DNA of 33,138 nucleotides. Source: Chryseobacterium polytrichastri (GTDB lineage Bacteria > Bacteroidota > Bacteroidia > Flavobacteriales > Weeksellaceae). Position numbers and translations under genes: made by a program. The DNA lies in contig NZ_FRAV01000051.1 in NCBI RefSeq assembly GCF_900142445.1, forward strand, positions 1 to 33,138, given 5' to 3'. Each line of letters starts with the position of its first letter. Position 1 is the stretch's first letter. Positions 6,831 to 15,198 of the stretch are shown piece after piece. The notes beneath the pieces were generated by a model. The model was not told the origin of the DNA. It did no database searches and was given only the letters and a program-made list of their open reading frames with translations.

Positions 6831-7310
6831 ATGAGAAAGATTCAGATTTTAGTGCTGCTAATTTTAAGTCAGATTGCATATTCTCAGGTTAAACCAACCG
6901 ATGAGTTGTATAAAACGGCAAAGAAATTAGACAGTTTGATATTCGATATCGGATTTAACAAATGTGATCTTTCTCATTATCCTTCTATCGTGAGTGATGA
7001 TTTAGAATTTTATCACGATAAAGGCGGAATTACTTCAGGTGAAAAAGCTTTCACTGCTTCAATCAGGAATAATATTTGTGGCGGACCCAACAAGGTAAAA
7101 CGTGAGTTGGTTCCCAACAGCATGAAAGTTTATCCTTTGTACAAGGATAATGTTTTGTATGCTTTTATTGAAGAAGGTGAACATGATTTTGCTGAATTGA
7201 ATAATGGAAAGTGGAACAAAGGAAGCCGTGCAAAATTTACGATTCTATGGATTTTGGATGGTAAAGACTGGAAAATGAAAAGAGTTCTAAGCTACGACCA
7301 TCACTTATAA
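6831..7310 (+). CDS. Secreted NTF2-like (SnoaL/DUF4440-type) protein
   Basis: I choose the ATG at 6831 (159 residues) because it begins a good signal peptide (MRKIQILVLLILSQIAYS, cleavage after residue 18); the GTG 36 nt upstream would add only a lysine-rich tail. The mature part, starting near ELYKTAKKLDSLIFD, has the cone-shaped NTF2-like pattern: an N-terminal helix, FYHDKGG in the middle, and the closing ILWILDGKDWKMKRVLSYDH near the end. Such proteins are small enzymes or ligand-binding modules; no substrate can be inferred. The next gene starts 4 nt after its stop. Confidence 0.8.
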   Translation: MRKIQILVLLILSQIAYSQVKPTDELYKTAKKLDSLIFDIGFNKCDLSHYPSIVSDDLEFYHDKGGITSGEKAFTASIRNNICGGPNKVKRELVPNSMKVYPLYKDNVLYAFIEEGEHDFAELNNGKWNKGSRAKFTILWILDGKDWKMKRVLSYDHHL

Positions 7311-7314
7311 TAAG

Positions 7315-7767
7315 ATGAAAAATACAAGAAAAGCTACCATTCAGGATTTGGCTCAATTGGCTGAATTATTTGATCAATACAGAGTTTTTTATCGTAAAGA
7401 ATCAGATATTTCTGCTGCTGAAAATTTCCTCAAAGAAAGAATCGAGAATAAAGATTCCGAAATTTTTGTTGCTGAAAATGGAGGGAAGTTAGTTGGTTTT
7501 GTTCAATTATTTCCTATATTTTCTTCTACTAGAATGAAACGGTATTGGCTGTTGAATGATTTATATGTCAACGATAATTACCGTGGAAAAGGCTATTCAA
7601 AAGAATTAATTGAAGAAGCAAAGCAATTAGCAAAATCTACCGAAGCTTGTGGAGTTCTCCTTGAAACAGGGAAATCAAACGACATCGGAAATCAACTATA
7701 TCCGGCTTGCGGTTTTGAATTGTATGATTCTGTTAACTTCTACGAATGGACGAACAAAGAATCGTGA
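7315..7767 (+). CDS. GNAT N-acetyltransferase
   Basis: A 150-residue GNAT. The beta-4 strand and acetyl-CoA loop are seen in NDLYVNDNYRGKGYSKELI (residues 81-99), with R90-G91-K92-G93-Y94 as the pyrophosphate loop. The N-terminal KATIQDLAQLAELFDQYR and the later TGKSNDIGNQLYPACGFE (N...LY...GF) also fit the family. It starts 4 nt after the NTF2-like gene and is probably co-transcribed with it. Substrate unknown. Confidence 0.9.
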   Translation: MKNTRKATIQDLAQLAELFDQYRVFYRKESDISAAENFLKERIENKDSEIFVAENGGKLVGFVQLFPIFSSTRMKRYWLLNDLYVNDNYRGKGYSKELIEEAKQLAKSTEACGVLLETGKSNDIGNQLYPACGFELYDSVNFYEWTNKES

Positions 7768-7790
7768 ATTGTCAATTGTAAATTTTAAAA

Positions 7791-7826
7791 ATTACTCATT
7801 ACCAATTACTTATTACCCATATTACC
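7791..7826. repeat. Short ATTAC(C/T)-rich direct repeats in spacer
   Basis: Three imperfect tandem copies of an ATTACtyATTACC-like unit fill the spacer directly before the DinB-like gene. No other function is visible. Confidence 0.5.
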
Positions 7827-8330
7827 ATGACTGATTTTCAAAAATATATTCAACGATATTTAGATCATATTCCTTCCGAAAATTGGTTGGGAGAATTAAA
7901 GGTTTCCGGAGAAAAAACGATAACTATTTATTCAAAACTTTCAGAAGAGCAATCTCATTTCGCTTACGATGAAGGAAAGTGGACGTTGAAAGAATTACTT
8001 CTCCATCTATCAGATACCGAAAGAATTTTTCAATATAGAATTTTAGCTTTTGCAAGAGGCGATAACAATGAACTTCCAGGTTTTGATGAGGAACTGTATG
8101 CTAACAATTCTTTTGCTAACGAAAGAAGTTTAGAATCTTTGTTAGAAGAATATAAATTGATCAGAAAGTCTTCCCAAATTTTATTGGAAACATTAAATCC
8201 CTCCGTTTTAAATAATAAAGGAAGAGCCAACGGAAACGAAATCTCTGTAGAAACCATCGGGAAATTAATTATTGGCCATAATATTCATCATTTGAATATT
8301 ATTGAGGAAAGGTATTTGCCGAAGTTGTAA
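7827..8330 (+). CDS. DinB-family protein
   Basis: A 167-residue four-helix-bundle protein of the DinB/YfiT-like superfamily. Family features are KWTLKELLLHLSDTERIFQYR (residues 51-71), with metal-ligand-type His60, and GHNIHHLNIIEERYL (150-164), giving His151, His154 and His155 as the C-terminal histidine pair region. Members are often metal-dependent thiol transferases or damage-induced proteins of unknown reaction. Its TAA shares its last base with the ATG of the next gene (TAATG), so the two are probably translationally coupled. Confidence 0.88.
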   Translation: MTDFQKYIQRYLDHIPSENWLGELKVSGEKTITIYSKLSEEQSHFAYDEGKWTLKELLLHLSDTERIFQYRILAFARGDNNELPGFDEELYANNSFANERSLESLLEEYKLIRKSSQILLETLNPSVLNNKGRANGNEISVETIGKLIIGHNIHHLNIIEERYLPKL

Positions 8331-8929
8331 TGCGAATATTAAAGAATTTAGAAATTGAAGAAAGTATTGCTTCAAAGAAATTAATGTTTGAAGAAAGTTG
8401 GTGGGAGAAGTTTGATACGTTTACAAACTATTTTATGTTTTTGGCATTAATCGTACCATCAATATTAGCTTTGGGATCAGTAAAATCTTCTGCTAATAGT
8501 GATTTAGAATATCTTCTATGTGGTTCTGGGTTATTTTTTGGATTGTATGGATTTTACTGCAAATTCACTGAAAAAGATTTAAAGGAAATAAAGTTTAATA
8601 TTCATAAAGAAGATGCTAAGCAAAGAATTCTTGAATATGGAAACAAAAATAATTATCGAGTCTCTAAAATTTCAAATAATTTAATATTCTTAAATGAACC
8701 GACTAGTGGCTATACTTTGGGTAATTACGAAAAAACAATAATGATTTTCTTTAAAAATGAATCTATTCTTTATACTTTAATTAAGGAGAGTGCACGGTTA
8801 AATGTTCCGGTTTTATTTTCTCAGCATATTATTCGAATAGATTTAAAGAAAATATTAAAAAAGACAAATAAGCAAACAAAAAATATAAATAAAAGAAATG
8901 GTTTTAGCTCATTTTTTTTAAAAGACTGA
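8330..8929 (+). CDS. Uncharacterised membrane protein with two transmembrane segments
   Basis: I do not recognise this 199-residue protein. Two hydrophobic stretches, about residues 33-52 (YFMFLALIVPSILALGSV) and 60-78 (LLCGSGLFFGLYGFYCKF), form a hairpin that leaves a short N-terminus and a soluble C-terminal region of about 120 residues, probably both cytoplasmic. The C-terminus is lysine- and asparagine-rich (KKILKKTNKQTKNINKRN). The start overlaps the stop of the DinB-like gene by one base. AT content is slightly higher than in neighbouring genes, which may indicate relaxed constraint or recent arrival. Confidence 0.7.
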   Translation: MRILKNLEIEESIASKKLMFEESWWEKFDTFTNYFMFLALIVPSILALGSVKSSANSDLEYLLCGSGLFFGLYGFYCKFTEKDLKEIKFNIHKEDAKQRILEYGNKNNYRVSKISNNLIFLNEPTSGYTLGNYEKTIMIFFKNESILYTLIKESARLNVPVLFSQHIIRIDLKKILKKTNKQTKNINKRNGFSSFFLKD

Positions 8930-8959
8930 TTGTATCAAGGTCTAAATTTCTTATTTATT

Positions 8960-9508
8960 ATGGAAAACATCATCAACATATTAAAATCAGGTGGAACCAT
9001 CCTTTATCCAACAGATACGATCTGGGGAATTGGGTGTGACGCAACAAACATAGAGGCCATCAATAAAATTTTTGACATCAAGAAGCGTGAAAAAAACAAA
9101 TCAATGATCATTTTAGTGGAAACTGAAAAGAGATTACAGGATTTGGTAGACGTTCCGGAGATGGCTTGGGAAATCATGGATTTAAGTGAAAAACCTGTAA
9201 CACTAGTTTATGAAAATCCGAAAGGATTGCCGAAAGAATTATTGGCTGAAGATGGAAGCATCGGAATTCGTTTGGTGAAAAATGATTTTTGTAAAAAATT
9301 AATTACAAAATTAAATCGCCCTTTGGTATCCACTTCAGCAAATTTCAGTGGAGATAAAAGCCCGTTACAATTTTCGGATATTTCAAAAGAAATTATTGAT
9401 TTGGTGGATTATGCGGTGGAAGAAAACAGAGAAAAAGTATCCCAATATTCGGGTTCATCTGTTATAAAAATCTGGAGCGATAACAGAATAAAAGTTCTAC
9501 GAGAATAA
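8960..9508 (+). CDS. tsaC: L-threonylcarbamoyladenylate synthase (TsaC/YrdC type)
   Basis: Makes threonylcarbamoyl-AMP from threonine, bicarbonate and ATP for the universal t6A37 modification of ANN-decoding tRNAs. I start it at the ATG at 8960 (182 residues); the 10 extra upstream codons do not resemble the family. Signatures are SGGTILYPTDTIWGIGCDA (10-28), KKREKNKSM (41-49), IGIRLV (101-106) and STSANFSG (124-131). At 182 residues it has the YrdC domain only and lacks the C-terminal Sua5 domain. The CCA-adding enzyme gene follows, so two tRNA-maturation genes are neighbours. Confidence 0.93.
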   Translation: MENIINILKSGGTILYPTDTIWGIGCDATNIEAINKIFDIKKREKNKSMIILVETEKRLQDLVDVPEMAWEIMDLSEKPVTLVYENPKGLPKELLAEDGSIGIRLVKNDFCKKLITKLNRPLVSTSANFSGDKSPLQFSDISKEIIDLVDYAVEENREKVSQYSGSSVIKIWSDNRIKVLRE

Positions 9509-9524
9509 AAGAAAAGATTTTAAT

Positions 9525-9532
9525 TATCTTTG
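9525..9532 (+). promoter_or_regulatory. Candidate -7 box (TATCTTTG) upstream of cca
   Basis: TATCTTTG matches TAnnTTTG and is followed by CA, a frequent flavobacterial context. No good TTG lies 16-20 nt upstream, and it would give an unusually long leader of about 155 nt. The rest of 9509-9691 has partly self-complementary ATTAAG/CTTAAT segments but nothing I can name. Confidence 0.35.
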
Positions 9533-9691
9533 CAAAATAATTCAACCATTAAGGCATTAAGAATATTGAGTGAAAAGCTTGATACCCTTAATTCTTTAGT
9601 GGTTTTACATTAGATAAATAAAGAGAGTTATTGAAAACTCTGTTATGAATCTAATAGATCAAGTCTAAATTCTAACATCTACATAATAAAC

Positions 9692-11113
9692 ATGTTCATT
9701 AATCTTAATCAAAATAAAAATCTAAAACTTTTCAAAATAATCTCTGAAGTCGCGGACAAAAATAATCAGTCGGTATATATTGTCGGTGGATATGTTCGGG
9801 ACCTTTTGATGAAAAGAAAAGCGTCAACGGATATTGATTTTGTTACTGAGCAAAGCGGTATTGAACTTGCGGAAAGTGTAGGGAAAGAAATAGATCCTAA
9901 AATGAAAGTTTCTGTTTTCAAAACGTATGGAACGGCGATGATCAGATACAAAGATCTGGAGCTTGAATTTGTAGGAGCCCGTAAAGAAAGCTACACCGAA
10001 AATAGCCGTAAACCTGAAGTAGAAGGAGGTACATTAGAAGATGATCAGAAAAGAAGAGATTTTACCATTAATGCCATGGCAATCTCTTTAAACAAAGATA
10101 ATTTTGGTGAATTGATCGACCCTTTCAATGGTGTTGAAGATCTGGAAAAAAGGATTTTAAGAACACCTTTAGAACCGGCACAAACGTATTCTGATGATCC
10201 ATTGAGGATGATGAGAGCAGTACGTTTTGCATCAACATTGAATTTTAAAATTGAAGAACATTCTTTAGAAGCGATAAAACAGGAAGCGGAGCGAATTAAA
10301 ATTGTTTCCATGGAAAGAATCATGGTTGAGTTTAATAAAATCATGCTTTCAGAAAAACCATCAATCGGATTGAGACTGATGGAAGAAACAGGATTAATGA
10401 AACTTATTATTCCTGAATTAATCGAGCTAAAAGGAATAGAAGAGGTAGAAGGGCAGACGCATAAAGACAATTTTTACCACACGTTGGAAGTGCTAGATAA
10501 CATTTCTTTACATACGGATAATCTTTGGCTGCGTTGGTCTGCATTGCTTCACGATATCGGAAAAGCACCAACAAAAAAATTCGTTGAAGGAACAGGCTGG
10601 ACTTTCCATGGACATGAGTTTTTAGGTTCAAAAATGGTAAAAACAATGTTTCAAAAACTGAAATTGCCTTTAGGACCAGATATGAAGTATGTTCAGAAAA
10701 TGGTAAAGCTTTCATCTCGTCCTATCGCGTTGATTACGGATGATGCTTCAGATTCTGCATTAAGAAGATTGCTATTTGATGCTGGTGAAGATATGGAGGA
10801 TCTGTTTACGCTTTGTAAGGCCGATATAACCACAAAAAACTCTAGGAAACAGGAGCGATTCAAAAAGAATTTTGAATACGTTGCCGTTAAGATAAAAGAG
10901 GTTGAAGAAAAAGATCATGTAAGAAATTTTCAGCCACCCATTTCAGGGGAAGAGATTATGGCGATGTTTAATCTTAAGCCAGGACGTGAAATCGGAATTT
11001 TAAAGGAAAAAGTAAAAGAAGCTATTTTGGAAGGTGAAATTTTAAATGATAAAGAAGAAGCTACAAAATTTGTGATCGCTGAGGCAGAGAAATTAGGACT
11101 AACTTTAGCATAA
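9692..11113 (+). CDS. cca: CCA tRNA nucleotidyltransferase with HD domain
   Basis: Adds or repairs the 3' CCA end of tRNAs. The 473-residue protein has a class II nucleotidyltransferase head: GGYVRD (32-37), the catalytic D47-I-D49 pair in STDIDF, and RRDFTINAMA (121-130). YSDDPLRMMRAVRF (166-179) belongs to the nucleotide-recognition neck. An HD domain follows, with THKDNFYHTLEV (256-267), LLHDIGK (285-291) and FHGHEF (305-310). HD-bearing CCA enzymes can also have phosphohydrolase activity. Some bacteria split CC and A addition between two enzymes; a single gene here suggests full CCA addition, but this is not proven. Confidence 0.94.
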   Translation: MFINLNQNKNLKLFKIISEVADKNNQSVYIVGGYVRDLLMKRKASTDIDFVTEQSGIELAESVGKEIDPKMKVSVFKTYGTAMIRYKDLELEFVGARKESYTENSRKPEVEGGTLEDDQKRRDFTINAMAISLNKDNFGELIDPFNGVEDLEKRILRTPLEPAQTYSDDPLRMMRAVRFASTLNFKIEEHSLEAIKQEAERIKIVSMERIMVEFNKIMLSEKPSIGLRLMEETGLMKLIIPELIELKGIEEVEGQTHKDNFYHTLEVLDNISLHTDNLWLRWSALLHDIGKAPTKKFVEGTGWTFHGHEFLGSKMVKTMFQKLKLPLGPDMKYVQKMVKLSSRPIALITDDASDSALRRLLFDAGEDMEDLFTLCKADITTKNSRKQERFKKNFEYVAVKIKEVEEKDHVRNFQPPISGEEIMAMFNLKPGREIGILKEKVKEAILEGEILNDKEEATKFVIAEAEKLGLTLA

Positions 11114-11138
11114 ACACTTAACTTTTAAATAAAAAAAT

Positions 11139-11168
11139 AAAGCAATGGATTTTCATCTGTTGCTTTTT
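11139..11168 (+). terminator. Candidate terminator of cca
   Basis: A 7-bp stem AAAGCAA (11139-11145) / TTGCTTT (11160-11166) with a 14-nt loop and a short T-run. The long loop makes it weaker than the neighbouring leftward terminator. Confidence 0.5.
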
Positions 11169-11180
11169 GCGTTAAAATGA

Positions 11181-11219
11181 TAAAAAAAATCCGATCGGTT
11201 TCGAAGAAACCGATCGGAT
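11181..11219 (-). terminator. Strong terminator of the B12 uptake operon
   Basis: A perfect 14-bp inverted repeat (11189-11202 / 11206-11219) with a 3-nt GAA loop is followed, reading leftward, by a run of seven T. It lies 59 nt past the stop of the beta-propeller lipoprotein gene. The plus side has no T-run, so it acts mainly leftward. Confidence 0.85.
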
Positions 11220-11278
11220 AAAAACACAAATGATGAAAAAAAATAAAAAATTATACAATATACACCGAAGTGCAAATT

Positions 11279-12334
11279 TTAGTTTTTATAGAAACCGTTG
11301 GTTCCGATTCCTGTAGTAAAAGTCTTTAATAAAGAACCATTAGTTGCATTATAAACATTCACTTTACTGTCTGCGGTGAAGCTTGCATCAGAAGCAAAAA
11401 TTCTACCGTCAATTACATTAAATCCGTATAGATTTCCTGTTGTAGTTACAATAGGAGTCGTCGGAACTGTTGTAGAACCTACAGTCATAGAATAAATTTT
11501 GTTGGCTGCATTAGCAAAATAGAACTTGTTATTATCAGCTCTTAATTTTTCAACTTGAGGAATCCCCGTAAGCGTTGTTGTTGTATATGTTCCTGCTGTA
11601 GAATTTATCTTATAGATGTAAGAGTTTGTATTGTCAGAAGCTAATACATAAGCATCACCATTATAAGAGATCATATCTCTGATGATTCCAACAGTTGGAA
11701 GCGTTATTGTTTTATCAACTGTATTAGTTGAAGGCTTTACAGTTGTAATGGTGTATCCTGATGCATATGGAGTGTAAGGAGCAGTTGTTTGATAATTTAT
11801 ACCATCCGTTTGTACAATAATAGTTCCACTAGCTTCAACCACTTTTTCTGCATATCTGTCAAAAGTGATACTTTTTACAAAAGTATTGTCCTTATTGTAT
11901 ACATTAAGTTTTATTGCACCAGAAAGGTTGTTGGTCACATAATATTGGTTTCCTGAAAATGCAATATATCGTGGACCTTGAAGATTAGTCGTTACAGTAG
12001 CCTGTTTTTTAAAAGTATATCTGTTAACGATATCAATTTTGTTAGGTACGTTTGAAACCAGATAAGCTTTATCAGAATCAAAACCGATAGTTTGTAGAAC
12101 GCTTCCTAAAACTTCATTGTTTTTTCCATAATAAATTTTATTGGCTACAGCGGAAAGGTCGTTCGTTACAAAAGAAACTTCTGCTGTCGGCGACGTAAAT
12201 CCGCCTTCGTTGGTGATAAGAACTCCATTTTCAAAGGTAACCTCCAGAATCTCTTCTGTGTTGTCACTGGTACAAGAAGTAGTGAAAAGTAATGTTGCAG
12301 CAAATGCAAGAGATAAAATTTTTCTAATATTCAT
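11279..12334 (-). CDS. BtuG-like surface beta-propeller lipoprotein
   Basis: A 351-residue lipoprotein with a signal peptide ending in TTSC (Cys21). The residues after Cys, TSDNTEE, are acidic, like the Bacteroidota lipoprotein export signal for surface display. The body contains repeated YncE-like blade motifs (YLVSNVPNKIDIVNRYTF, YYVTNNLSGAIKLNVYNKD, FYFANAANKIYSMTVG), suggesting a seven-bladed propeller. It begins 13 nt after the BtuB-like receptor gene under the same cobalamin riboswitch. In Bacteroides, BtuG is a surface lipoprotein propeller that captures B12 and passes it to BtuB; the context argues for the same role here. The name BtuG is by context and fold, not direct identity. Confidence 0.82.
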   Translation of the reverse strand: MNIRKILSLAFAATLLFTTSCTSDNTEEILEVTFENGVLITNEGGFTSPTAEVSFVTNDLSAVANKIYYGKNNEVLGSVLQTIGFDSDKAYLVSNVPNKIDIVNRYTFKKQATVTTNLQGPRYIAFSGNQYYVTNNLSGAIKLNVYNKDNTFVKSITFDRYAEKVVEASGTIIVQTDGINYQTTAPYTPYASGYTITTVKPSTNTVDKTITLPTVGIIRDMISYNGDAYVLASDNTNSYIYKINSTAGTYTTTTLTGIPQVEKLRADNNKFYFANAANKIYSMTVGSTTVPTTPIVTTTGNLYGFNVIDGRIFASDASFTADSKVNVYNATNGSLLKTFTTGIGTNGFYKN

Positions 12335-12347
12335 TATATTTAATTAT

Positions 12348-14177
12348 TTAAAAATTGATATTTAAATTCACGCTATAATTTCTTTTTGGTAAAGGATAAA
12401 ATGCCGTGGTATAATAGATTTGATTGAATATATTATTGACTTTAAAACCGATAGTGTAGTTTTTAAGCAATGTTGCTGAAACTCCTGAATTCATTACAAA
12501 ATAAGGGTCTAGTGCATCACTTCTCTTTTCATTTGTATCGGTATAGGTCAAGCCATTAAACATTCCCTGAACATATACTCTCAAGAAGTCATATTGATAA
12601 TCAATATTTCCAAAGACTTTATGCAAAGGAACATACATCAGCTGTTTCTGAGTTTCAAGATTGGTAGATTTTGTATAAGAATATCCTACGCTTGATCTTA
12701 GTGTGTGTGTTCCATATTTTTTTTCATATTCAATTTGAGATTCAATTCCATATGATTCAACTTTATACGTATTAACAGGCGAATAATATCCTAAAGAAGT
12801 AGGCAGCCATTGAATCATATCATGGATACTCATGTAATATGGGGTTACCGAAAGTTTTACATCTGCAATTTTAAACTGATTTCTCAATTCAAATTGATAA
12901 GATGTTTCTGGTTTTAGATTAATATTTCCTCCAGGTTGCCAATAAAGGTCATTAAATGAAGGGAATCTAAAGTTTTTTGAAATACTAAGGTTTAAATTAT
13001 ACCAATTTGTAGCATCCCATTTTCCTGAAAATGAAAATAATAAAGGTGAATTTATATTTTGGATAAAATCTTTTTTCACTCCTGCTTCAAAGCGTATATC
13101 TTTTGTTGCAAAGTAACGGATTAATCCACTCACAGATCCTATATTTCTACTTACATGGTCGATTCCCGATCCATAGCCTTCCCCTTTATTTACCTGAAAT
13201 TCACTAATTAAATTAAAATTTAGTTTTGGAAGAATAAAATAATTAAAATCATTTTTTAAAATATAATTTTTGCCTGTTCCTCCACTTGTTTTTGATTTAT
13301 CAATATTACCAAAATATTGAAAGTTTTCTTCTGTATAAGCTGCTTTAAATGAGTTGCTAAAATTAGCCTTGTTCCAATCCCATGAGATTAGGCTGCGGAT
13401 ATTTTGAGTTTCATATTTTGTTTTGTCTTGACTTTCAAAAAAAATCGGATAATGCTGAGATCCATTATAGAATTCTGAGATCCAGGAAATTTGATGATGC
13501 GGAGCGATTTTATAAGCCGCTGCAAAATTAAAATTGGTATTGCTGTATTTTCCGTTTCTGTTGATATAGTTCTTGGCTTCTTCTACTTCATAATTATTCT
13601 CACTTTTGGTTTGGTGTCCTGAAGCTTTAAAACTAAACTTATCATTACTGTATGAAGCTTTAGCGAAATTATTATAGGTATTAAAAGAAGCTACTTCTGA
13701 AAATAAAGAAGTATGAAAACCTCTGTTAAACCCCATATCATTATTCAAGTGAATACTTCCTCCAATTGCTCCGCTACCATATATAACACTTCCACCGCCA
13801 GCTTTTACATCAATCTGATCAAAGCCCCAATAGGAAATATTATTCACATCCCCTTGCCCCAGAAAATTAGAATTAATATTAATTCCGTTCCATACAAAGG
13901 CAGTTTGTTGTGCTGTAGTTCCTCTGAACGAAGGTGAAGAAACAGCTCCACGGCCATTTTCTTTAATGTACATCGGAGATTGAAAACGTAAAAGTTCAGA
14001 AAGGTTGGTTGAGTTTTTTTCTACGTCTTGAGGAGTAATGGTTGTAACCTGATGAAAAAGTTTTACTTTACTCATTTGGTTATCAAAAACATAAACGGTG
14101 TCAATTACTTTCTCTTGCGAAAAAAGCAAACAACTGTAAGACGAAAAAAGCAGTACTAAAGATCTTTTTATATCCAT
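12348..14177 (-). CDS. btuB: TonB-dependent vitamin B12 receptor, BtuB-like
   Basis: A 609-residue outer-membrane receptor, close in length to E. coli BtuB (about 614). A signal peptide ends near residue 20 (LLFSQ), followed by a TonB-box-like DTVYVF segment (23-28) and a plug domain at about 35-145 with FRGTTAQQTAFVWNGI and the GSVIYGSGAIGGSIHL end-of-plug motif. A 22-strand-type barrel follows, ending in the terminal phenylalanine of NLNINF needed for barrel assembly. A canonical cobalamin riboswitch precedes it by 47 nt, which fixes the substrate class as cobalamin or a related corrinoid. A propeller lipoprotein gene follows in the same operon. No cytoplasmic-membrane B12 transporter (btuCD/F) is in the window. 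Confidence 0.93.
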   Translation of the reverse strand: MDIKRSLVLLFSSYSCLLFSQEKVIDTVYVFDNQMSKVKLFHQVTTITPQDVEKNSTNLSELLRFQSPMYIKENGRGAVSSPSFRGTTAQQTAFVWNGININSNFLGQGDVNNISYWGFDQIDVKAGGGSVIYGSGAIGGSIHLNNDMGFNRGFHTSLFSEVASFNTYNNFAKASYSNDKFSFKASGHQTKSENNYEVEEAKNYINRNGKYSNTNFNFAAAYKIAPHHQISWISEFYNGSQHYPIFFESQDKTKYETQNIRSLISWDWNKANFSNSFKAAYTEENFQYFGNIDKSKTSGGTGKNYILKNDFNYFILPKLNFNLISEFQVNKGEGYGSGIDHVSRNIGSVSGLIRYFATKDIRFEAGVKKDFIQNINSPLLFSFSGKWDATNWYNLNLSISKNFRFPSFNDLYWQPGGNINLKPETSYQFELRNQFKIADVKLSVTPYYMSIHDMIQWLPTSLGYYSPVNTYKVESYGIESQIEYEKKYGTHTLRSSVGYSYTKSTNLETQKQLMYVPLHKVFGNIDYQYDFLRVYVQGMFNGLTYTDTNEKRSDALDPYFVMNSGVSATLLKNYTIGFKVNNIFNQIYYTTAFYPLPKRNYSVNLNINF

Positions 14178-14223
14178 TCCTATTTTACTTTTCCTCCGAA
14201 AGCAATCTATTTTATTAATTATG

Positions 14224-14378
14224 ATTTTGGCAGGTCTCCTGACTTTCGCTTTCTACACCTTCCCGTTTTCACAGTGGTTTTTGTTGCAGAAATTTGGATT
14301 GCGATTTACAGTTGCGGGGACAGTTTGGGGGTTTCACCCAATTCCCTTTTCATTCCAAATACATTGGAAACCAAAATT
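14224..14378 (-). promoter_or_regulatory. Cobalamin (AdoCbl-type) riboswitch
   Basis: Reading leftward, the order of conserved segments is that of the cobalamin riboswitch: GGGTGAAACCC, the core CTGTCCCCGCAACTGTAA, GC..., CACTG, GGGAAGG, and the B12 box TCAGGAGACCTGCC. The outer P1 helix is CCAAAA (14371-14376) paired with TTTTGG (14225-14230). It ends 47 nt before the btuB ATG, and no intrinsic terminator lies between; a GGAGG at 14193-14197 could be the site masked, so translational control is the simpler model. Confidence 0.96.
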
Positions 14379-14382
14379 TTCC

Positions 14383-14412
14383 CAAAGATAAGTTTTTAGA
14401 TTGATTAGACAA
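14383..14412 (-). promoter_or_regulatory. Candidate promoter of the B12 operon (TTG-N19-TATCTTTG)
   Basis: On the minus strand TTG (14412-14410) and TATCTTTG (14390-14383) match the Bacteroidota -33/-7 elements with 19 nt between. Transcription would begin about 5-8 nt further on, exactly at the 5' end of the riboswitch P1 helix, which strengthens both calls. Confidence 0.7.
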
Positions 14413-14508
14413 AAAAGAAAAAACGACCTTAAATGAAAGGTTATTTTAGAAGCTATTTCTAGCTTTCACTTTTACTCATCGCATCAGAATTCATCAACTA
14501 TCCTCTTT

Positions 14509-14600
14509 CATTGCGAACCGAAGGTGAAGCAATTTTATTAAAAATATTATTAGCAATAAAGAAATTACTTCGTTTCATTGTGAAGAACAAAGCGACTATA
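14509..14600. repeat. Degenerate REP-like inverted repeats
   Basis: Positions 14509-14536 keep the ATTGC...GCAAT stem (14510-14514 / 14529-14533) of the REP-like family with a shorter interior, and 14559-14600 carries eroded segments of the same kind (TTACTTCG, CATTGTGAAG, AAAGCGAC). The remainder of the 14413-14609 spacer has nothing else I can identify. Confidence 0.6.
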
Positions 14601-14609
14601 ATTCCTTCG

Positions 14610-15092
14610 CTACAAAAACGTAGCATCAAAATAAAAAGGAAGTAAATCTTTAATAGAATTCACTTTTACCACTTCATCATTCATACTTGAAAAATAAAGA
14701 TCTATATTTTCATTTTGCTTTGTTTCATATTCCATTAAACTTTGTCTGCACGCTCCACAAGGTGGAATCGGAGGGTTTTTCGCATTAAATTCTTTTGGAC
14801 CACCTACGATAAATATCTTTTTAATTTTTTCATTCGGAAAATTGGCTGCTACCCAGAATATAGCTGTTCTTTCGGCACAAAGACCCGATGGAAAAGCTGC
14901 GTTTTCCTGATTATTTCCAGAGAATATTTCTCCATTTTCCAGTAAAATCGAACACCCGACTAAAAAGTTGGAATATGGTGCATAAGCATTTTCTCTGGCT
15001 TGTTTTGCTCTTTCGAACAATGTTTTTTCTATATCACTAAGTTCACCGCTATTTTTAAAATATTCGTAACTTACCTGTATGTCTTTTTTCAT
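14610..15092 (-). CDS. cdd: Cytidine deaminase
   Basis: Deaminates (deoxy)cytidine to (deoxy)uridine in pyrimidine salvage. This 160-residue protein has both zinc-binding signatures: CAE at 72-74 (Cys72 as ligand and Glu74 as the proton shuttle) and PCGAC at 111-115 (Cys112 and Cys115 as ligands). APYSNFLVG (38-46) and SGNNQENAAFPSGLCAER (58-75) form the nucleoside pocket. The three-cysteine zinc set is that of the small tetrameric deaminases, although the sequence is somewhat longer than the approximately 130-residue Bacillus type owing to an N-terminal extension. Confidence 0.95.
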   Translation of the reverse strand: MKKDIQVSYEYFKNSGELSDIEKTLFERAKQARENAYAPYSNFLVGCSILLENGEIFSGNNQENAAFPSGLCAERTAIFWVAANFPNEKIKKIFIVGGPKEFNAKNPPIPPCGACRQSLMEYETKQNENIDLYFSSMNDEVVKVNSIKDLLPFYFDATFL

Positions 15093-15117
15093 ATATTGTG
15101 GAGCTAAAAAAGGGGGA

Positions 15118-15148
15118 CAAAACTACCTCTTTTTCATCAGGTGCGCAA
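15118..15148 (-). promoter_or_regulatory. Candidate promoter of cdd (TTG-N20-TAGTTTTG)
   Basis: On the minus strand TAGTTTTG (15125-15118) matches TAnnTTTG, with TTG at 15148-15146. The expected start site leaves a leader of about 20 nt before the cdd ATG. Confidence 0.5.
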
Positions 15149-15198
15149 TATTATTTTATTCTTTAAAATTTTAAGTTAAAACTCAAAAACATCAAAAC

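Noticed and set aside
10045..10715. Two long minus-strand open frames inside cca
   Set aside because: Both lie fully antisense to a well-supported gene and show only serine/leucine-rich shadow composition.
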